Shown: piece after piece, positions 42,424-51,079 of the stretch
How the letters are laid out: each line of letters starts with the position of its first letter
How positions within the stretch are numbered: position 1 is the first letter of the stretch
DNA from: Nesterenkonia ebinurensis
Lineage (GTDB): Bacteria > Actinomycetota > Actinomycetes > Actinomycetales > Micrococcaceae
Assembly: GCF_008711175.1 (NCBI RefSeq)
Contig: NZ_VWNF01000011.1
Span: 588,653-652,652, forward strand
Reading direction: 5' to 3'
DNA length: 64,000 nt
Position numbers and translations under genes: made by a program
Notes under the pieces: generated by a model
Database searches by the model: none
What the model saw: only the letters and a program-made list of their open reading frames with translations
What the model was told of the DNA's origin: nothing

Positions 42424-43017
42424 ATGCCTCGCGCCTCTGCGGCCGCTGCCGCTCAGACCGCCCTGCAGGTTCTCGACTCGGCCACTGATCTATTCGCCTC
42501 TCGTGGTTTCGCTGAGGTCTCACTCGACGATGTTGCCCAGGCTTCCGGTGTCACTCGGGGAGCGGTCTATCACCACTACCGGAACAAGACGGGACTGTTC
42601 CGCGCAGTCGCCGACCGGCTTCAGACATACGTCGCCGAAGTCGTCATCGAAGCGGCAGAGGAAGCCGGAACAGACCCGACTGATCAACTGAAAGCGGGGT
42701 CGCATGCGTTCCTTGATGCGATCACTGCTGCCCCGGTTGTGCGCATCCTGCTCATCGATGCCCCCTCGGTGATCGGCTGGCAGGAATGGCGCCGACTCGA
42801 CGCAGAGAACTCAGCAGCACACCTGCGTGAGGCGCTCCGTGAGGTTGGCGTCTCTGAGGAGCTTCTCGACGCGATGACCGCACAGCTCTCCGGCGCGATG
42901 AACGAAGCCGCCCTGTGGACCGCGCAGCACGAAAACTCCCCGGCGGCTCGAGAGCAGTCACACGCAGCCCTGGACCGTCTCCTCGCGACGGTTTTCCGTG
43001 ACAATCCAGCCGCATAA
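42424..43017 (+). CDS. TetR-family transcriptional regulator
   Basis: From ATG 42424 (ribosome site AAAGGAAG) the protein has 197 residues. The N-terminal helix-turn-helix reads LFASRGFAEVSLDDVAQASGVTRGAVYHHYRNKTGLFRAVADR, a textbook TetR domain; the C-terminal half is a ligand-binding helical bundle. It is divergent from the VOC gene and likely represses it and itself. The 210 bp that follow (43018-43227) show no gene. Confidence 0.9.
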   Translation: MPRASAAAAAQTALQVLDSATDLFASRGFAEVSLDDVAQASGVTRGAVYHHYRNKTGLFRAVADRLQTYVAEVVIEAAEEAGTDPTDQLKAGSHAFLDAITAAPVVRILLIDAPSVIGWQEWRRLDAENSAAHLREALREVGVSEELLDAMTAQLSGAMNEAALWTAQHENSPAAREQSHAALDRLLATVFRDNPAA

Positions 43018-43227
43018 TGACCCTCCGCCTGAGACCAGGAGCCTCTTACCATCGTCCTTGAACGGTGAGCCAGGATCGTCGCGAGAGAGCCTGGACAGTG
43101 CCCAGGAGTCAAGAAACACCAACCGCACCCAGTCATATACCACCGATCGACGGGGGTGTTCCCACCCTCACCGGCCAGCCTCGATCACGTACTCATGCAC
43201 TCGAATCTCCTTACCTCTCAATCAGGT

Positions 43228-43830
43228 TCAGGGGCGCAGTGTCTTCGGAAACCCCGTCCACTGCAGGTCGGAGCGCAAGTGGCTCATCTCGTTGAACATG
43301 ACGATGCTAGGTGGCAGTCCGGGTCGGTTCTCAATCACGGTCAGGGCGGCGTTGGCGCTGCTGAGTCCGAGCCACTGTACAGCCGGGGCGTCCAGAGCGT
43401 GGCGGATCAGCCATGCAATCGGGTAGGCGTGGGTGATGAGCACTTCGTGTACGTCGTCGTCGCCCTCGGGTGGCGTGGTGAATCTTGCGGTGAGGCTTTG
43501 GGCGATCCTGTGTCCCGTTTCGGCCTCGTCGGCGTCGTATCCGTCGAAGAACGGCACCCATGACAGCGGGGTCTCCTCCGGCTTCGGCACGTAGGGCACA
43601 TGGTCGATCAGCTCGGCCGCTTCGCCTACAGGAGCGCTGCCGGTGAGGAAGATGTTGAGTTCCCGGGCGCTGTCAGCAGCTCTGGGCAGCGGCGAATGCC
43701 ATACGGCATCTATCGGGATTTTGGCCAAGCGCTGACCGAGCAGGCGGGCTTGTTCGCGTCCGGTGTCGGTGAGGTTGCCGAATGCATCGGCGTCGCCGTG
43801 GCGGGCGATGTAGAGGTACCTAGTGGCCAT
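43228..43830 (-). CDS. Histidine phosphatase family protein (phosphoglycerate mutase-like)
   Basis: The protein has 200 residues from ATG 43830. The catalytic RHG motif is in LYIARHGDADAFGNLTDTGREQARLLG, and the second His is in HEVLITHAYPIAWLIRHAL. It is an ordinary cytosolic phosphatase by motif. It is located 63 bp downstream of the compact PEP-synthase-like gene on the same strand, so it may remove phosphate from the product of that enzyme; this is an inference from position only. Confidence 0.85.
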   Translation of the reverse strand: MATRYLYIARHGDADAFGNLTDTGREQARLLGQRLAKIPIDAVWHSPLPRAADSARELNIFLTGSAPVGEAAELIDHVPYVPKPEETPLSWVPFFDGYDADEAETGHRIAQSLTARFTTPPEGDDDVHEVLITHAYPIAWLIRHALDAPAVQWLGLSSANAALTVIENRPGLPPSIVMFNEMSHLRSDLQWTGFPKTLRP

Positions 43831-43893
43831 GAGCGTGATAGGAGCACCCTGGCGATGCTCCTGCTCTCCTTTCTCCCGGGGCAAGGGTTTGGA

Positions 43894-45057
43894 TTAGAGG
43901 ACGCTGATGGTTCCGGCTGCTCCGTTCAGCGTGATCCGGGCGCCGTTCCTTATACGGGCAGTGGCACCGGTGACGCCTAGTACGGCGGGAATGCCGTATT
44001 CGCGGGCGACGATCGCGGCATGCGAGAGCGCGCCGCCGGTCTCGGTGACGACCCCGGAGGCAACGGCGAACAGGGGCGTCCATGCCGGATCGGTATAGGG
44101 GCAGACCACAATCTCGCCCCGGTGGACGGAGTCGAAGTCTGAGGGGCCACGCACGATCCTTGCCGCCGCGGTGACCGTTCCGTGGGAAGCAGCAGTGCCG
44201 CTCAGAGCCTCGACCGATTCGAGCGAGCTGGGAACCTTTCTGGCAGGAAGTGCCGCGGTGATGGGGCGTGCTTGCAGAATCCACATGGTGCCGCCTGCGA
44301 CCGCCCACTCGACATCTTGAGGTCCGCTGAGCAGCCTCGCGATCCGATCTCCGAGGTCGGCCAGAGCCGTGACCGTGGCATCGTCCAGGACGCGAGCATA
44401 TTGCTGATCTGGACTGACGGTGCTGGTGATGACACCGCCGCGCTCATGATCCAAGTCGATCCGTGTCCGCTTGCTGCCGACCGAGCAGCCGATGGTGCCG
44501 TCTGCTGCGACCTGGTAGGTGTCGGGCGTGATGGTTCCCCCCACTACCGACAAGCCCAAGCCCCAGGAGGCTTCGATCCGCGTCGACATTCCAGACTGCT
44601 GGGGCGTGAACATCACCCCCGAGACCTCAGCCTCGACCACCGGCTGCACGAGCACCGCCATCCCCGCTGCCGGAGGCGAGTCCTCAGTTCCCAGCCAAGT
44701 CCAGTAATCCACCACGTGTGCCGCTTGAGCTGACTCCCGACACGCCGTGATCGCCTGGCACACCTCAACTGTTCCTCGAACGCCGATGATGCTCTGGTAC
44801 TGTCCCGCTGCCGAAGCGCCGGTGCCATCCTCGCTCGCCGCCGAGGAACGCACCGCCACCACCGGATCGCCCCACCGTGCAAGCTCACCGGCCACCGCAT
44901 CGCGCAAGGAACTCTCGACCGCGGAGCCAGAGGGCCCGTAGTCATCGGGCACGACGAACCCGTCGGGCACCGGCAACCCTTCGTGCCGCAGCGCCCCAAG
45001 CATGGTCGCCTTGCTGCCCGCGTTGGCGCGGGTCACTTTGGAGAGGGGTAATAGCAT
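43894..45057 (-). CDS. Compact PEP-synthase / rifampin-phosphotransferase-like dikinase without a middle or C-terminal substrate domain
   Basis: The protein has 387 residues from ATG 45057 (GGATGG upstream). The ATP-grasp half (about 1-290) has SKVTRANAGSKATMLGALRHEG and VRSSAASEDGTGASAAGQYQS, then GVMFTPQ and QDVEWAVAGGTMWILQARPI. The mobile phospho-His domain (about 300-387) has ETGGALSHAAIVAREYGIPAVLG with the catalytic His. PEP synthase has an extra C-terminal barrel, and rifampin phosphotransferase has a rifamycin domain between these two; both are missing. The ATP half-reaction looks intact, but the acceptor is unknown. The two divergent genes could supply the acceptor or its sensor. 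Confidence 0.85.
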   Translation of the reverse strand: MLLPLSKVTRANAGSKATMLGALRHEGLPVPDGFVVPDDYGPSGSAVESSLRDAVAGELARWGDPVVAVRSSAASEDGTGASAAGQYQSIIGVRGTVEVCQAITACRESAQAAHVVDYWTWLGTEDSPPAAGMAVLVQPVVEAEVSGVMFTPQQSGMSTRIEASWGLGLSVVGGTITPDTYQVAADGTIGCSVGSKRTRIDLDHERGGVITSTVSPDQQYARVLDDATVTALADLGDRIARLLSGPQDVEWAVAGGTMWILQARPITAALPARKVPSSLESVEALSGTAASHGTVTAAARIVRGPSDFDSVHRGEIVVCPYTDPAWTPLFAVASGVVTETGGALSHAAIVAREYGIPAVLGVTGATARIRNGARITLNGAAGTISVL

Positions 45058-45067
45058 CACACCATCC

Positions 45068-45098
45068 ATCAACAAAATATTGACAATATTATGTTGAT
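45068..45098. promoter_or_regulatory. 31-bp near-perfect palindrome between divergent genes
   Basis: The dyad is centred on 45083. The outer arms ATCAACA and TGTTGAT (7 bp each) and the inner AATATTG-A-CAATATT (45076-45090) all pair; only one base pair (45075/45091) fails. It is very AT-rich in a GC-rich chromosome and covers the promoters of both divergent transcripts. It is a strong operator candidate for one of the two divergent DNA-binding-like proteins. Confidence 0.85.
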
Positions 45099-45116
45099 AG
45101 TAGCAGGATGGTCGGT

Positions 45117-45512
45117 ATGGCACGCAAGTACGACCTCGAACGACCCGGCAGCTCCGACCACGCGCAGGGCCAGCGTGAGCGCGACGCCCAAGACCGGCTT
45201 CTCGATAAGGGCGCGGACCAGTTAGAACCGCGGCCGTGGCGACCTGAACCGATGCCGCCCTCGGCGGTCGATCTGACGCAGTACGCGCTTTGGTGTTCAT
45301 CTGAGCTGACCCAGGATGAACTCTTAGGGGCGCTTTCGCTGCTCCCGGCAGCTCGCGCGGAGGTCGAGACCGTGGAGATCGGTCTACTCTTCGCAGCTCG
45401 AAACGACGGGCTGACCTGGGCGCAGATTGCTGAGGCAATGGGGTTCCGCTCCCCGCAGGCTTGCCAGCAGTACGTCAACCGGCTCAGCGCCAGGCAGGAC
45501 AAGCGAGCATGA
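45117..45512 (+). CDS. Small helix-turn-helix-like protein, first divergent partner
   Basis: The protein has 131 residues from ATG 45117 (AGCAGG nine bases upstream; ATG 45108 is too close to it). The N-terminal 50 residues are charged and probably flexible. Residues about 60-130 are helical, and GLTWAQIAEAMGFRSPQACQQYVNRL looks like a sigma-region-4 or MerR-like helix-turn-helix with a recognition helix. I do not recognise a named family. It is coupled (ATGA) to the next gene and opposed to the dikinase gene across the 31-bp palindrome. Confidence 0.7.
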   Translation: MARKYDLERPGSSDHAQGQRERDAQDRLLDKGADQLEPRPWRPEPMPPSAVDLTQYALWCSSELTQDELLGALSLLPAARAEVETVEIGLLFAARNDGLTWAQIAEAMGFRSPQACQQYVNRLSARQDKRA

Positions 45513-46159
45513 TTCACCAATCCGTGCCGGAGCTGCTCGTGCTGCACGCAGTACGCCTGCTGGGATTCGCAGACAGTACGGCGGTTGCCGAACGTGCCGG
45601 GGTCAGCCATGTCGAGGCACTGCGAATGCTGAGTGAGGCTGAGCGTGCAGGCTGGGTACAGCATGTCGGATTCGCCGAACTCGACGGCTGGACGCTCACC
45701 GATTCGGGCAAGACGGAGAACGAGCGCCAGCTCGCGGCAGAACGCTTGTACGCCGACCCCCAAGGCGTGGTCGCTGCTGTCTACCGCGATTTCCGCCCCC
45801 TCAACGCTCGCCTGCTCCGCGCTGTCACCAACTGGCAAATCAGGCCAACCGCAACAGACCAGTTTGCTCCCAACGACCATACCGACCGCGCGTGGGATGG
45901 GCGCGTTCTCGAAGAACTCACAGCACTCGGTAGAGACCTCGCACCGTTGACCAAACGTCTTTCTGCCGTTCTGGCGAGATTCAACGACTACATTGCTCGG
46001 TATGAATCAGCACTGGACAAGGCCAAGTGCGGGGAACCCGACTGGATCGATAAGACCGACGTGGACTCCTGCCACCGAGTCTGGTTTCAACTCCATGAAG
46101 ACCTCGTCGCCACTCTTAGTATCGACCGACGGAACGAGACACCACCATCGCGAGTCTGA
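45509..46159 (+). CDS. Winged-helix-like protein with a helical C-terminal domain, second divergent partner
   Basis: The protein has 216 residues from ATG 45509. The first 70 look like a MarR-type winged helix: LLVLHAVRLLGFADSTAVAERAGVSHVEALRMLSEAERAGWV, then WTLTDSGKTEN as a wing. Residues 75-216 are alpha-helical with many charged residues and several Trp (TNWQIRPTATDQF, DWIDKTDVDSCHRVWFQLHEDL); I do not recognise the family. The frame overlaps its neighbour by 4 bp. It could sense or present the substrate of the divergent enzyme. Confidence 0.7.
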   Translation: MIHQSVPELLVLHAVRLLGFADSTAVAERAGVSHVEALRMLSEAERAGWVQHVGFAELDGWTLTDSGKTENERQLAAERLYADPQGVVAAVYRDFRPLNARLLRAVTNWQIRPTATDQFAPNDHTDRAWDGRVLEELTALGRDLAPLTKRLSAVLARFNDYIARYESALDKAKCGEPDWIDKTDVDSCHRVWFQLHEDLVATLSIDRRNETPPSRV

Positions 46160-46220
46160 GCATCAGGCTGCCGACAGCCCAGCCGACCCATATCCGGCGT
46201 TGATCCTCAAGGCATCGCTG

Positions 46221-46916
46221 TCATGGCACCAAACCAGTCTCGCGGGCGAGTACTGCGGCCTGCATGCGGGAGGTCAGGTGCAGCTTGGCCAGCAGGCTGG
46301 AGACATGCGACTTCACTGTGGCCTCACTGATGAACAGCTCTGCGGCGATCTGGGCGTTGCCCAGGCCTCGCCCCAAGGTGGCCAGTACTTCCTGTTCGCG
46401 CGGAGTGAGCTGGGCCAGACGCTTGTCGGGGACCGGCTGCTCCTCTGCCACCTGAGCGGATTCACCGCTGACGAAGGCGTCCAGCAATCTGCGGGTCACC
46501 CCAGCGGCGACCACGCCGTCCCCGGCGGCCACCCGCCGGATCGCAGCAATGAGGTCGCGGGGCTCTGCTGACTTCAGCAGGAACCCTGCCGCACCGGCGC
46601 GCAGAGCACCAAAGACCACCTCGTCAAGATCGAAAGTGGTCAGCATCAGCACCTCGGTGTCCGTCTCCGCAGTGATCCGACGCGTGGCGGCGATTCCATC
46701 AGTGCCCGGCATCCGCGCATCCATCAGCACCACATCGGGCCACAGGGCGCGCACCTGCTTCACCGCGGATTCACCGTCGGAGGCCTCACCGACCACCTCA
46801 ATCCCCTCCGCGGTCTCCAGCAGCAGCCGCAGCCCCGTCCGCACACTGGAATGGTCATCAGCCAGCAGCACCGTAATCGGTGCGACTGCTGCGGCGAGTT
46901 TGTGCTCACTGCTCAC
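46221..46916 (-). CDS. LuxR/NarL-family response regulator
   Basis: The protein has 231 residues. The receiver domain has VLLADDHSSVRTGL (acid pocket), DVVLMDARMPGTDG (phospho-Asp) and the conserved Thr/Lys region up to FLLKSAEPRDLI. A LuxR helix-turn-helix follows in LTPREQEVLATLGRGLGNAQIAAELFISEATVKSHVSSLLAKL. GTG at 46916 overlaps the stop of the sensor kinase gene (GTGA), forming a two-component pair. Its target genes are not evident. Confidence 0.93.
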   Translation of the reverse strand: MSSEHKLAAAVAPITVLLADDHSSVRTGLRLLLETAEGIEVVGEASDGESAVKQVRALWPDVVLMDARMPGTDGIAATRRITAETDTEVLMLTTFDLDEVVFGALRAGAAGFLLKSAEPRDLIAAIRRVAAGDGVVAAGVTRRLLDAFVSGESAQVAEEQPVPDKRLAQLTPREQEVLATLGRGLGNAQIAAELFISEATVKSHVSSLLAKLHLTSRMQAAVLARETGLVP

Positions 46917-48127
46917 TCTGTCCCCTCCTGCACTGTCACCCTGCTGCTGAGCGGAAGCTCAGCCTGGATCCGCCACCGTCCCTGATCCTCACCCGCAGAG
47001 ACTCTGCCGCCGATGCTCTGAGCTCGCTCTTCCATTGCGATCAGCCCCGTCCCGGTTCCCTCCACCTCCGGCGTCACATCCTGACTGCGCAGTCCCGACT
47101 CCACGGTGAGCACCAGGTGCCGACGTACAGTGCGCAGCCGCACCACCGCCGGCCCGGCACCATGCCGATAGGCGTTGGTCAGGGCCTCCTGGAGGATGCG
47201 CAACAGCACGGTCCGCACAGCGAGGTCCAGGTCCTGGGGCGGCTCACCGTGACTCTCCACCTCGAGCCCCTGCCCGCGCGCCTGGGTGAGCACCTGCTCC
47301 CAGGTGGTGGCGGTGAGCAGTTCGGCCGCGGCGTCGTTGTTCTCCTGTCCCTGGCTGCGCAGGATCTGGACCATCTGGCGCAGCTGACCCATGGCGCTGA
47401 CACTGGTCTCGCGGATTGTCTGCAGCGCCCGGCGGTCCCGCTCCGGATCCGGATCAGAGTTCAGCACCGCACCTGAGGTCAGGGCGATCGACGCCACTTG
47501 GGAGGAGACCACGTCGTGCAGCTCGCGGGCCATTCGGCGCCGCTCCTGTTCCACTGCGGCAACGCGTCTGCGCTCCTGCTCAGCCAGCAACTCAGCATGA
47601 CGCTCCTGCTCCAGCCGCTGGCGGACCCGGTCCTCCACGAACGCCGGATAGCCGCGTCGCACCTCGGCCGCCCACCAGAGGGGGACCATCAGAACGGCGA
47701 TGCTCAGCAGCAGCACATTGATCACAGACTGGGCTGTGCCCATCACTGCGGCGGTAAGGGTTAGAGCTGCAACCAGCCAGGTCAACGTTGTTTGTGCCAC
47801 TCGGTTCTGACCGGCCCCGGCGCGAATTCCGTGGTTGTAGATGAGATCGGTCAGGCACAGGAGCAGTCCGATGCTGATGCCGAAGCTGAAGTCGGCGGCG
47901 ACACATACCCCGCCGAGCAGCAGTGCGAGGGTGGGGCGGTGTACCTTCAGCAGCATGACCGCCCCCATGGCAGCCAGAGTGATCAGGTGCCACCAGGTCT
48001 GGGGCTGCCAGGGCAGGTGATCCCACCAGGGCAGGTCGGTGGGCCCGGCCCAGCCGGCGAGCACGGCCACCACTCCGAGCACAAGGTAGGCAGCGGTCTG
48101 CAGGTGGGCGCGGTGATTGCGGTGCAC
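46913..48127 (-). CDS. Sensor histidine kinase (HisKA_3 type)
   Basis: The protein has about 404 residues from GTG 48127, with five or six N-terminal membrane helices without a large sensor loop, a coiled linker (RLEQERHAELLAEQERRRVAAVEQERRRMA), the phospho-His motif RELHDVVSSQVASIAL and an ATPase domain with ILQEALTNAYRHGAG (N box) and GTGTGLIAMEERAQSIGG (G box). No extracytoplasmic ligand domain is evident, so it may sense the membrane. The start is uncertain, as an open frame runs further upstream. It is divergent from the GAP-family gene. Confidence 0.87.
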   Translation of the reverse strand: MHRNHRAHLQTAAYLVLGVVAVLAGWAGPTDLPWWDHLPWQPQTWWHLITLAAMGAVMLLKVHRPTLALLLGGVCVAADFSFGISIGLLLCLTDLIYNHGIRAGAGQNRVAQTTLTWLVAALTLTAAVMGTAQSVINVLLLSIAVLMVPLWWAAEVRRGYPAFVEDRVRQRLEQERHAELLAEQERRRVAAVEQERRRMARELHDVVSSQVASIALTSGAVLNSDPDPERDRRALQTIRETSVSAMGQLRQMVQILRSQGQENNDAAAELLTATTWEQVLTQARGQGLEVESHGEPPQDLDLAVRTVLLRILQEALTNAYRHGAGPAVVRLRTVRRHLVLTVESGLRSQDVTPEVEGTGTGLIAMEERAQSIGGRVSAGEDQGRWRIQAELPLSSRVTVQEGTE

Positions 48128-48256
48128 ACCGCTATTCGACCACAGTCCTGCGCACTGAGTCCTCCGTCGAAGGTGGCAGATGCGGTGTTGCACGGCGAGG
48201 CGGTTTCCATCCTTTGGCCGATGCGCTGTGCCGCAGCCGGGCCTGAGGATCAGGGT

Positions 48257-49096
48257 ATGACTGGACTGGATATGGCTGGACTGCTGACTGCAGGCAGCAC
48301 AGATTTTGCCGCCGACTGGCTCGGCGATGACTTGGACGGCTCCTGGGCTCTGCTGGGGATTCTGACGGTGCTGGCGCTGATTGACTCCACCAGCTTCGGC
48401 ACCCTGCTGATCCCGGTCTGGCTGCTGATGGCCCCCGGACGACTGCGGGCCGGACGCGTGATGGTCTATCTGGGTGTGGTGGCCGGCGCCTATGCGGTGA
48501 TCGGTATGGTGCTGCTGGCGGGGCTGGTGCTCTTCGGCGATCAGCTGCTCTCCTGGTTCAGCGCTGCGAGCGAGTCTGAGCTCTTCCTCATCGGACAGGC
48601 GGCGCTGGCTGCGGGGCTGATCTGGTACAGCCTTCGGCTGGACCCCTGGACAGAGGCGGGGAAGGCGAAGAAACGTCAACGGGAGGCTGGGCGCAGTGCT
48701 GCGGACCGGGTGAGCCGGTTCCGCAGCCGGGCGGTGGGTGAGGGTGCTGGTGGCGGCCTCGGGCCTCTTCTGGCACTGGCCCTGGCCGCGGTGGGGCTGG
48801 AGATTGCCACCCTGATTCCATATTTGGCAGGTATCGGGCTGGTGGCTGCCACTGCCCCTGAGTTGCCGGGATCGGCGCTGATGATCCTGTTCTACTGTGC
48901 GGTGATGATAGCCCCAGCATTGGTGCTGCTTATGGGCAGAATGGTGGCTCATCGGTTGCTGGAGCGCCCCTTGGCCAGGCTGGAAGGCTTCCTGAGCCGG
49001 CACACCAACGGAACGATCGCGCTGATCCTGTTCCTGCTTGGCCTGTTCCTGGGTCTCAACGCTGTGGAGGGCCTGCAGAACTCCGGTCTATTTTGA
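48257..49096 (+). CDS. GAP-family (SfLAP) membrane protein
   Basis: This protein of 279 residues has six or seven membrane helices. The segment LGILTVLALIDSTSFGTLLIPVWLLM near the N-terminus and the final LILFLLGLFLGLNAVEGL are typical of the GAP/sulfolipid-addressing-type family of actinobacteria, relatives of the LysE superfamily thought to export glycolipids or amphiphiles. A cytoplasmic loop of about 50 basic residues (TEAGKAKKRQREAGRSA) splits the helices. It is divergent from the two-component system and could be its target. Confidence 0.75.
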   Translation: MTGLDMAGLLTAGSTDFAADWLGDDLDGSWALLGILTVLALIDSTSFGTLLIPVWLLMAPGRLRAGRVMVYLGVVAGAYAVIGMVLLAGLVLFGDQLLSWFSAASESELFLIGQAALAAGLIWYSLRLDPWTEAGKAKKRQREAGRSAADRVSRFRSRAVGEGAGGGLGPLLALALAAVGLEIATLIPYLAGIGLVAATAPELPGSALMILFYCAVMIAPALVLLMGRMVAHRLLERPLARLEGFLSRHTNGTIALILFLLGLFLGLNAVEGLQNSGLF

Positions 49097-49201
49097 GGTT
49101 GCTCACCGCTAGGAACATCGAGTCTGCTGTGAGGTGGTCTACCCCTTCATCTGGCACTCTAGACTGGACTGCATTCGTTCAGACAGCCCAAGGAGTTGAT
49201 C

Positions 49202-49954
49202 GTGCCAATGCATCGGGGAGGCTCGGACATCGCCCGACGCGCCCATGATTACCTGCGGCGCAGGATCGCCTCAGGTGACTGGCCGGTGAACTCCCGTATA
49301 CCCACTGAGGCCCAGCTGATGGAGGCTCTGGGGGTCGGCAAGTCCACGGTCCGTGAGGCTGTCCGGTCGCTGGTCAACCAGGGGATGCTGGAGACCATGC
49401 CCGGGATCGGCACCTTTGTCCGCTCCCGCATCCCGGTGAACTCGGTGCTGGCCGACTATGTGAGCTATTACCCGGTGGAAGAGGTACTGGGCTACCGGCG
49501 CGCCCTGGAGATTGAGGCGGCCCAGCTGGCTTCGGCCCACCGCGGCGAGGAACAGCTGCAGGCCCTGCGGACTGCATTGAGCATAGGAGAGGACGACGCC
49601 GCCGACTCCCCTGCCTACGTGGAACGCGGCCAGACTCCGGGGGAGTTCCATGTGCTGATCTTCGAAGCTGCCGGCAATGAGCTGATGACCGGGCTCTACG
49701 CTGGAGTGATGGCTGCACTGCGGCAGATCAAGAGTGCCGGGCAGATCGTACACGGGGTCTCTGCCGAACTACGCCATGAGGATCATCTGGCGCTCTACCG
49801 GGCAGTGGCAGAACAGGACGTGGCTGCAGCGGCACATGCCGCGGCCTTCCATGTGGACCGAGATCTGGTGCCGGAGGATCCGCAGCTGCGCGGGGAGCTC
49901 GCCCAGTTGCGCAGCCTCACTCGGGAGGAAGCAGCGCCGCGATTCCCTCGATGA
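49202..49954 (+). CDS. GntR/FadR-family transcriptional regulator
   Basis: The protein has 250 residues. GTG at 49202 has AGGAG six bases upstream; TTG at 49196 would touch it. The winged helix is DYLRRRIASGDWPVNSRIPTEAQLMEALGVGKSTVREAVRSLVNQGMLETMPGIGTFV, a classic GntR domain. The C-terminal FCD/FadR helical domain has FHVLIFEAAGNELM and HEDHLALYRAVAEQD, with His residues likely binding a metal and ligand. Its end overlaps the convergent esterase gene by 38 bp. The target is unknown. Confidence 0.88.
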   Translation: MPMHRGGSDIARRAHDYLRRRIASGDWPVNSRIPTEAQLMEALGVGKSTVREAVRSLVNQGMLETMPGIGTFVRSRIPVNSVLADYVSYYPVEEVLGYRRALEIEAAQLASAHRGEEQLQALRTALSIGEDDAADSPAYVERGQTPGEFHVLIFEAAGNELMTGLYAGVMAALRQIKSAGQIVHGVSAELRHEDHLALYRAVAEQDVAAAAHAAAFHVDRDLVPEDPQLRGELAQLRSLTREEAAPRFPR

Positions 49955-51044
49955 GGCCTCCGCGCCAGCAGGCGTAATCGTGGCCGCCGTTGAATTCAAC
50001 GTACTCCACCGCCACATACGCATCCTGCAGGGTCTGGGCAAGCTGCCGTACCTGACCCACCATGGCCCACTCCTGCCGGCCGACCTCCAGACGGATCCTG
50101 CCGACGCACTGACGCAGGACGGAGGCAAGGGCGCTGTCCTGGTCGGTCCACAACGAAGGTGACTGGGCCAGAGCTGCACCGATCCGCTCCGGATGCCGGG
50201 CAAGGGCCCAGAGTGCGGAGATCCCGCCCAAGCTGTGCCCAGTGGCTAAGGTGGAGGCAGGCCCCAGACCTGCGCCCAGCTGATGCTGGGCCCACGGCAG
50301 GATACCGGTGGCCAGCTCTGCCGAGGCGCCATCGCGGTGCCCCAGGTACTGCCATCGCTGGGCCTTGCTCCCGGAACTGACGAATAACACCCATGACGCA
50401 GGGATCACGCCAGCCTGGTGGGCTGCGTTGAGGCTGAGCTGCATCCGGTGGTGGTGCAGCCAGGTGTCCCCATCCAGAACCAGCACCAGTGGGGATCCCT
50501 CTCCCGGGGATCCCACCGGATGTGCCCAGACAGTCCTGGGGCCGCTGGAAGTGGGGATCCGGTGCTCGCTGGGTGTGGGGACGCCGTCGTCCTGGTGCTG
50601 CACAAGGCGGAAGGGCTGGGGCGGGGCATCAGAAAGTTCCACCACGGAGAAGAGCCGGCCGGTGGAGTTGGGACAGGTCAGCGGGTTGCGCGGGTCGGTA
50701 TTGCCGGTGTCCAGCAGAGCACGCAGGCTTCGCTGGTCGGAGTCGTCCCGCCAAGGGGGCACCCCGCATCCGGTGTGCTGCAGGAACCCATAACTGGCCC
50801 GCCAGTCGGTCTCCATCCGGTAGCTGAGCCCCCAGAGGCCGTCGCCGAGGTATTCCATCTCACTGCAGCCGATGTTCCGTTCGTCGGTGAGCCGATTGGC
50901 GAACAACAGTACGCTGGTGGCCTGCCGTGACTCGCAGAGGAAGGTCACGGTGGCCGTGCCGGCGTGCTCCTCGGTGACCAAGGGCCAGGGGCGCGAGCGA
51001 AAATCGCGCGGCAGCCGTGGGACCGGGATACGTGGGACCGGCAC
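49917..51044 (-). CDS. Enterochelin-esterase-like hydrolase
   Basis: This is an alpha/beta hydrolase of 375 residues with an N-terminal beta-sandwich (about 25-170) like the Fes N-terminal domain, and a C-terminal esterase-D fold. TPLVLVLDGDTW-like strand, ATGHSLGGISALWALA (nucleophile Ser), and FNGGHDYACWRGGL with the catalytic His are the Fes/IroE blocks. It lacks a signal peptide and so acts in the cytosol, where it would open ferric siderophore esters to release iron. It ends the iron-type operon and starts 35 bp behind the last permease. Confidence 0.85.
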   Translation of the reverse strand: MPVPRIPVPRLPRDFRSRPWPLVTEEHAGTATVTFLCESRQATSVLLFANRLTDERNIGCSEMEYLGDGLWGLSYRMETDWRASYGFLQHTGCGVPPWRDDSDQRSLRALLDTGNTDPRNPLTCPNSTGRLFSVVELSDAPPQPFRLVQHQDDGVPTPSEHRIPTSSGPRTVWAHPVGSPGEGSPLVLVLDGDTWLHHHRMQLSLNAAHQAGVIPASWVLFVSSGSKAQRWQYLGHRDGASAELATGILPWAQHQLGAGLGPASTLATGHSLGGISALWALARHPERIGAALAQSPSLWTDQDSALASVLRQCVGRIRLEVGRQEWAMVGQVRQLAQTLQDAYVAVEYVEFNGGHDYACWRGGLIEGIAALLPPE

Positions 51045-51079
51045 TGGGCGGGGAATCTTGGGCGGGCGCTGGGCGGGGG

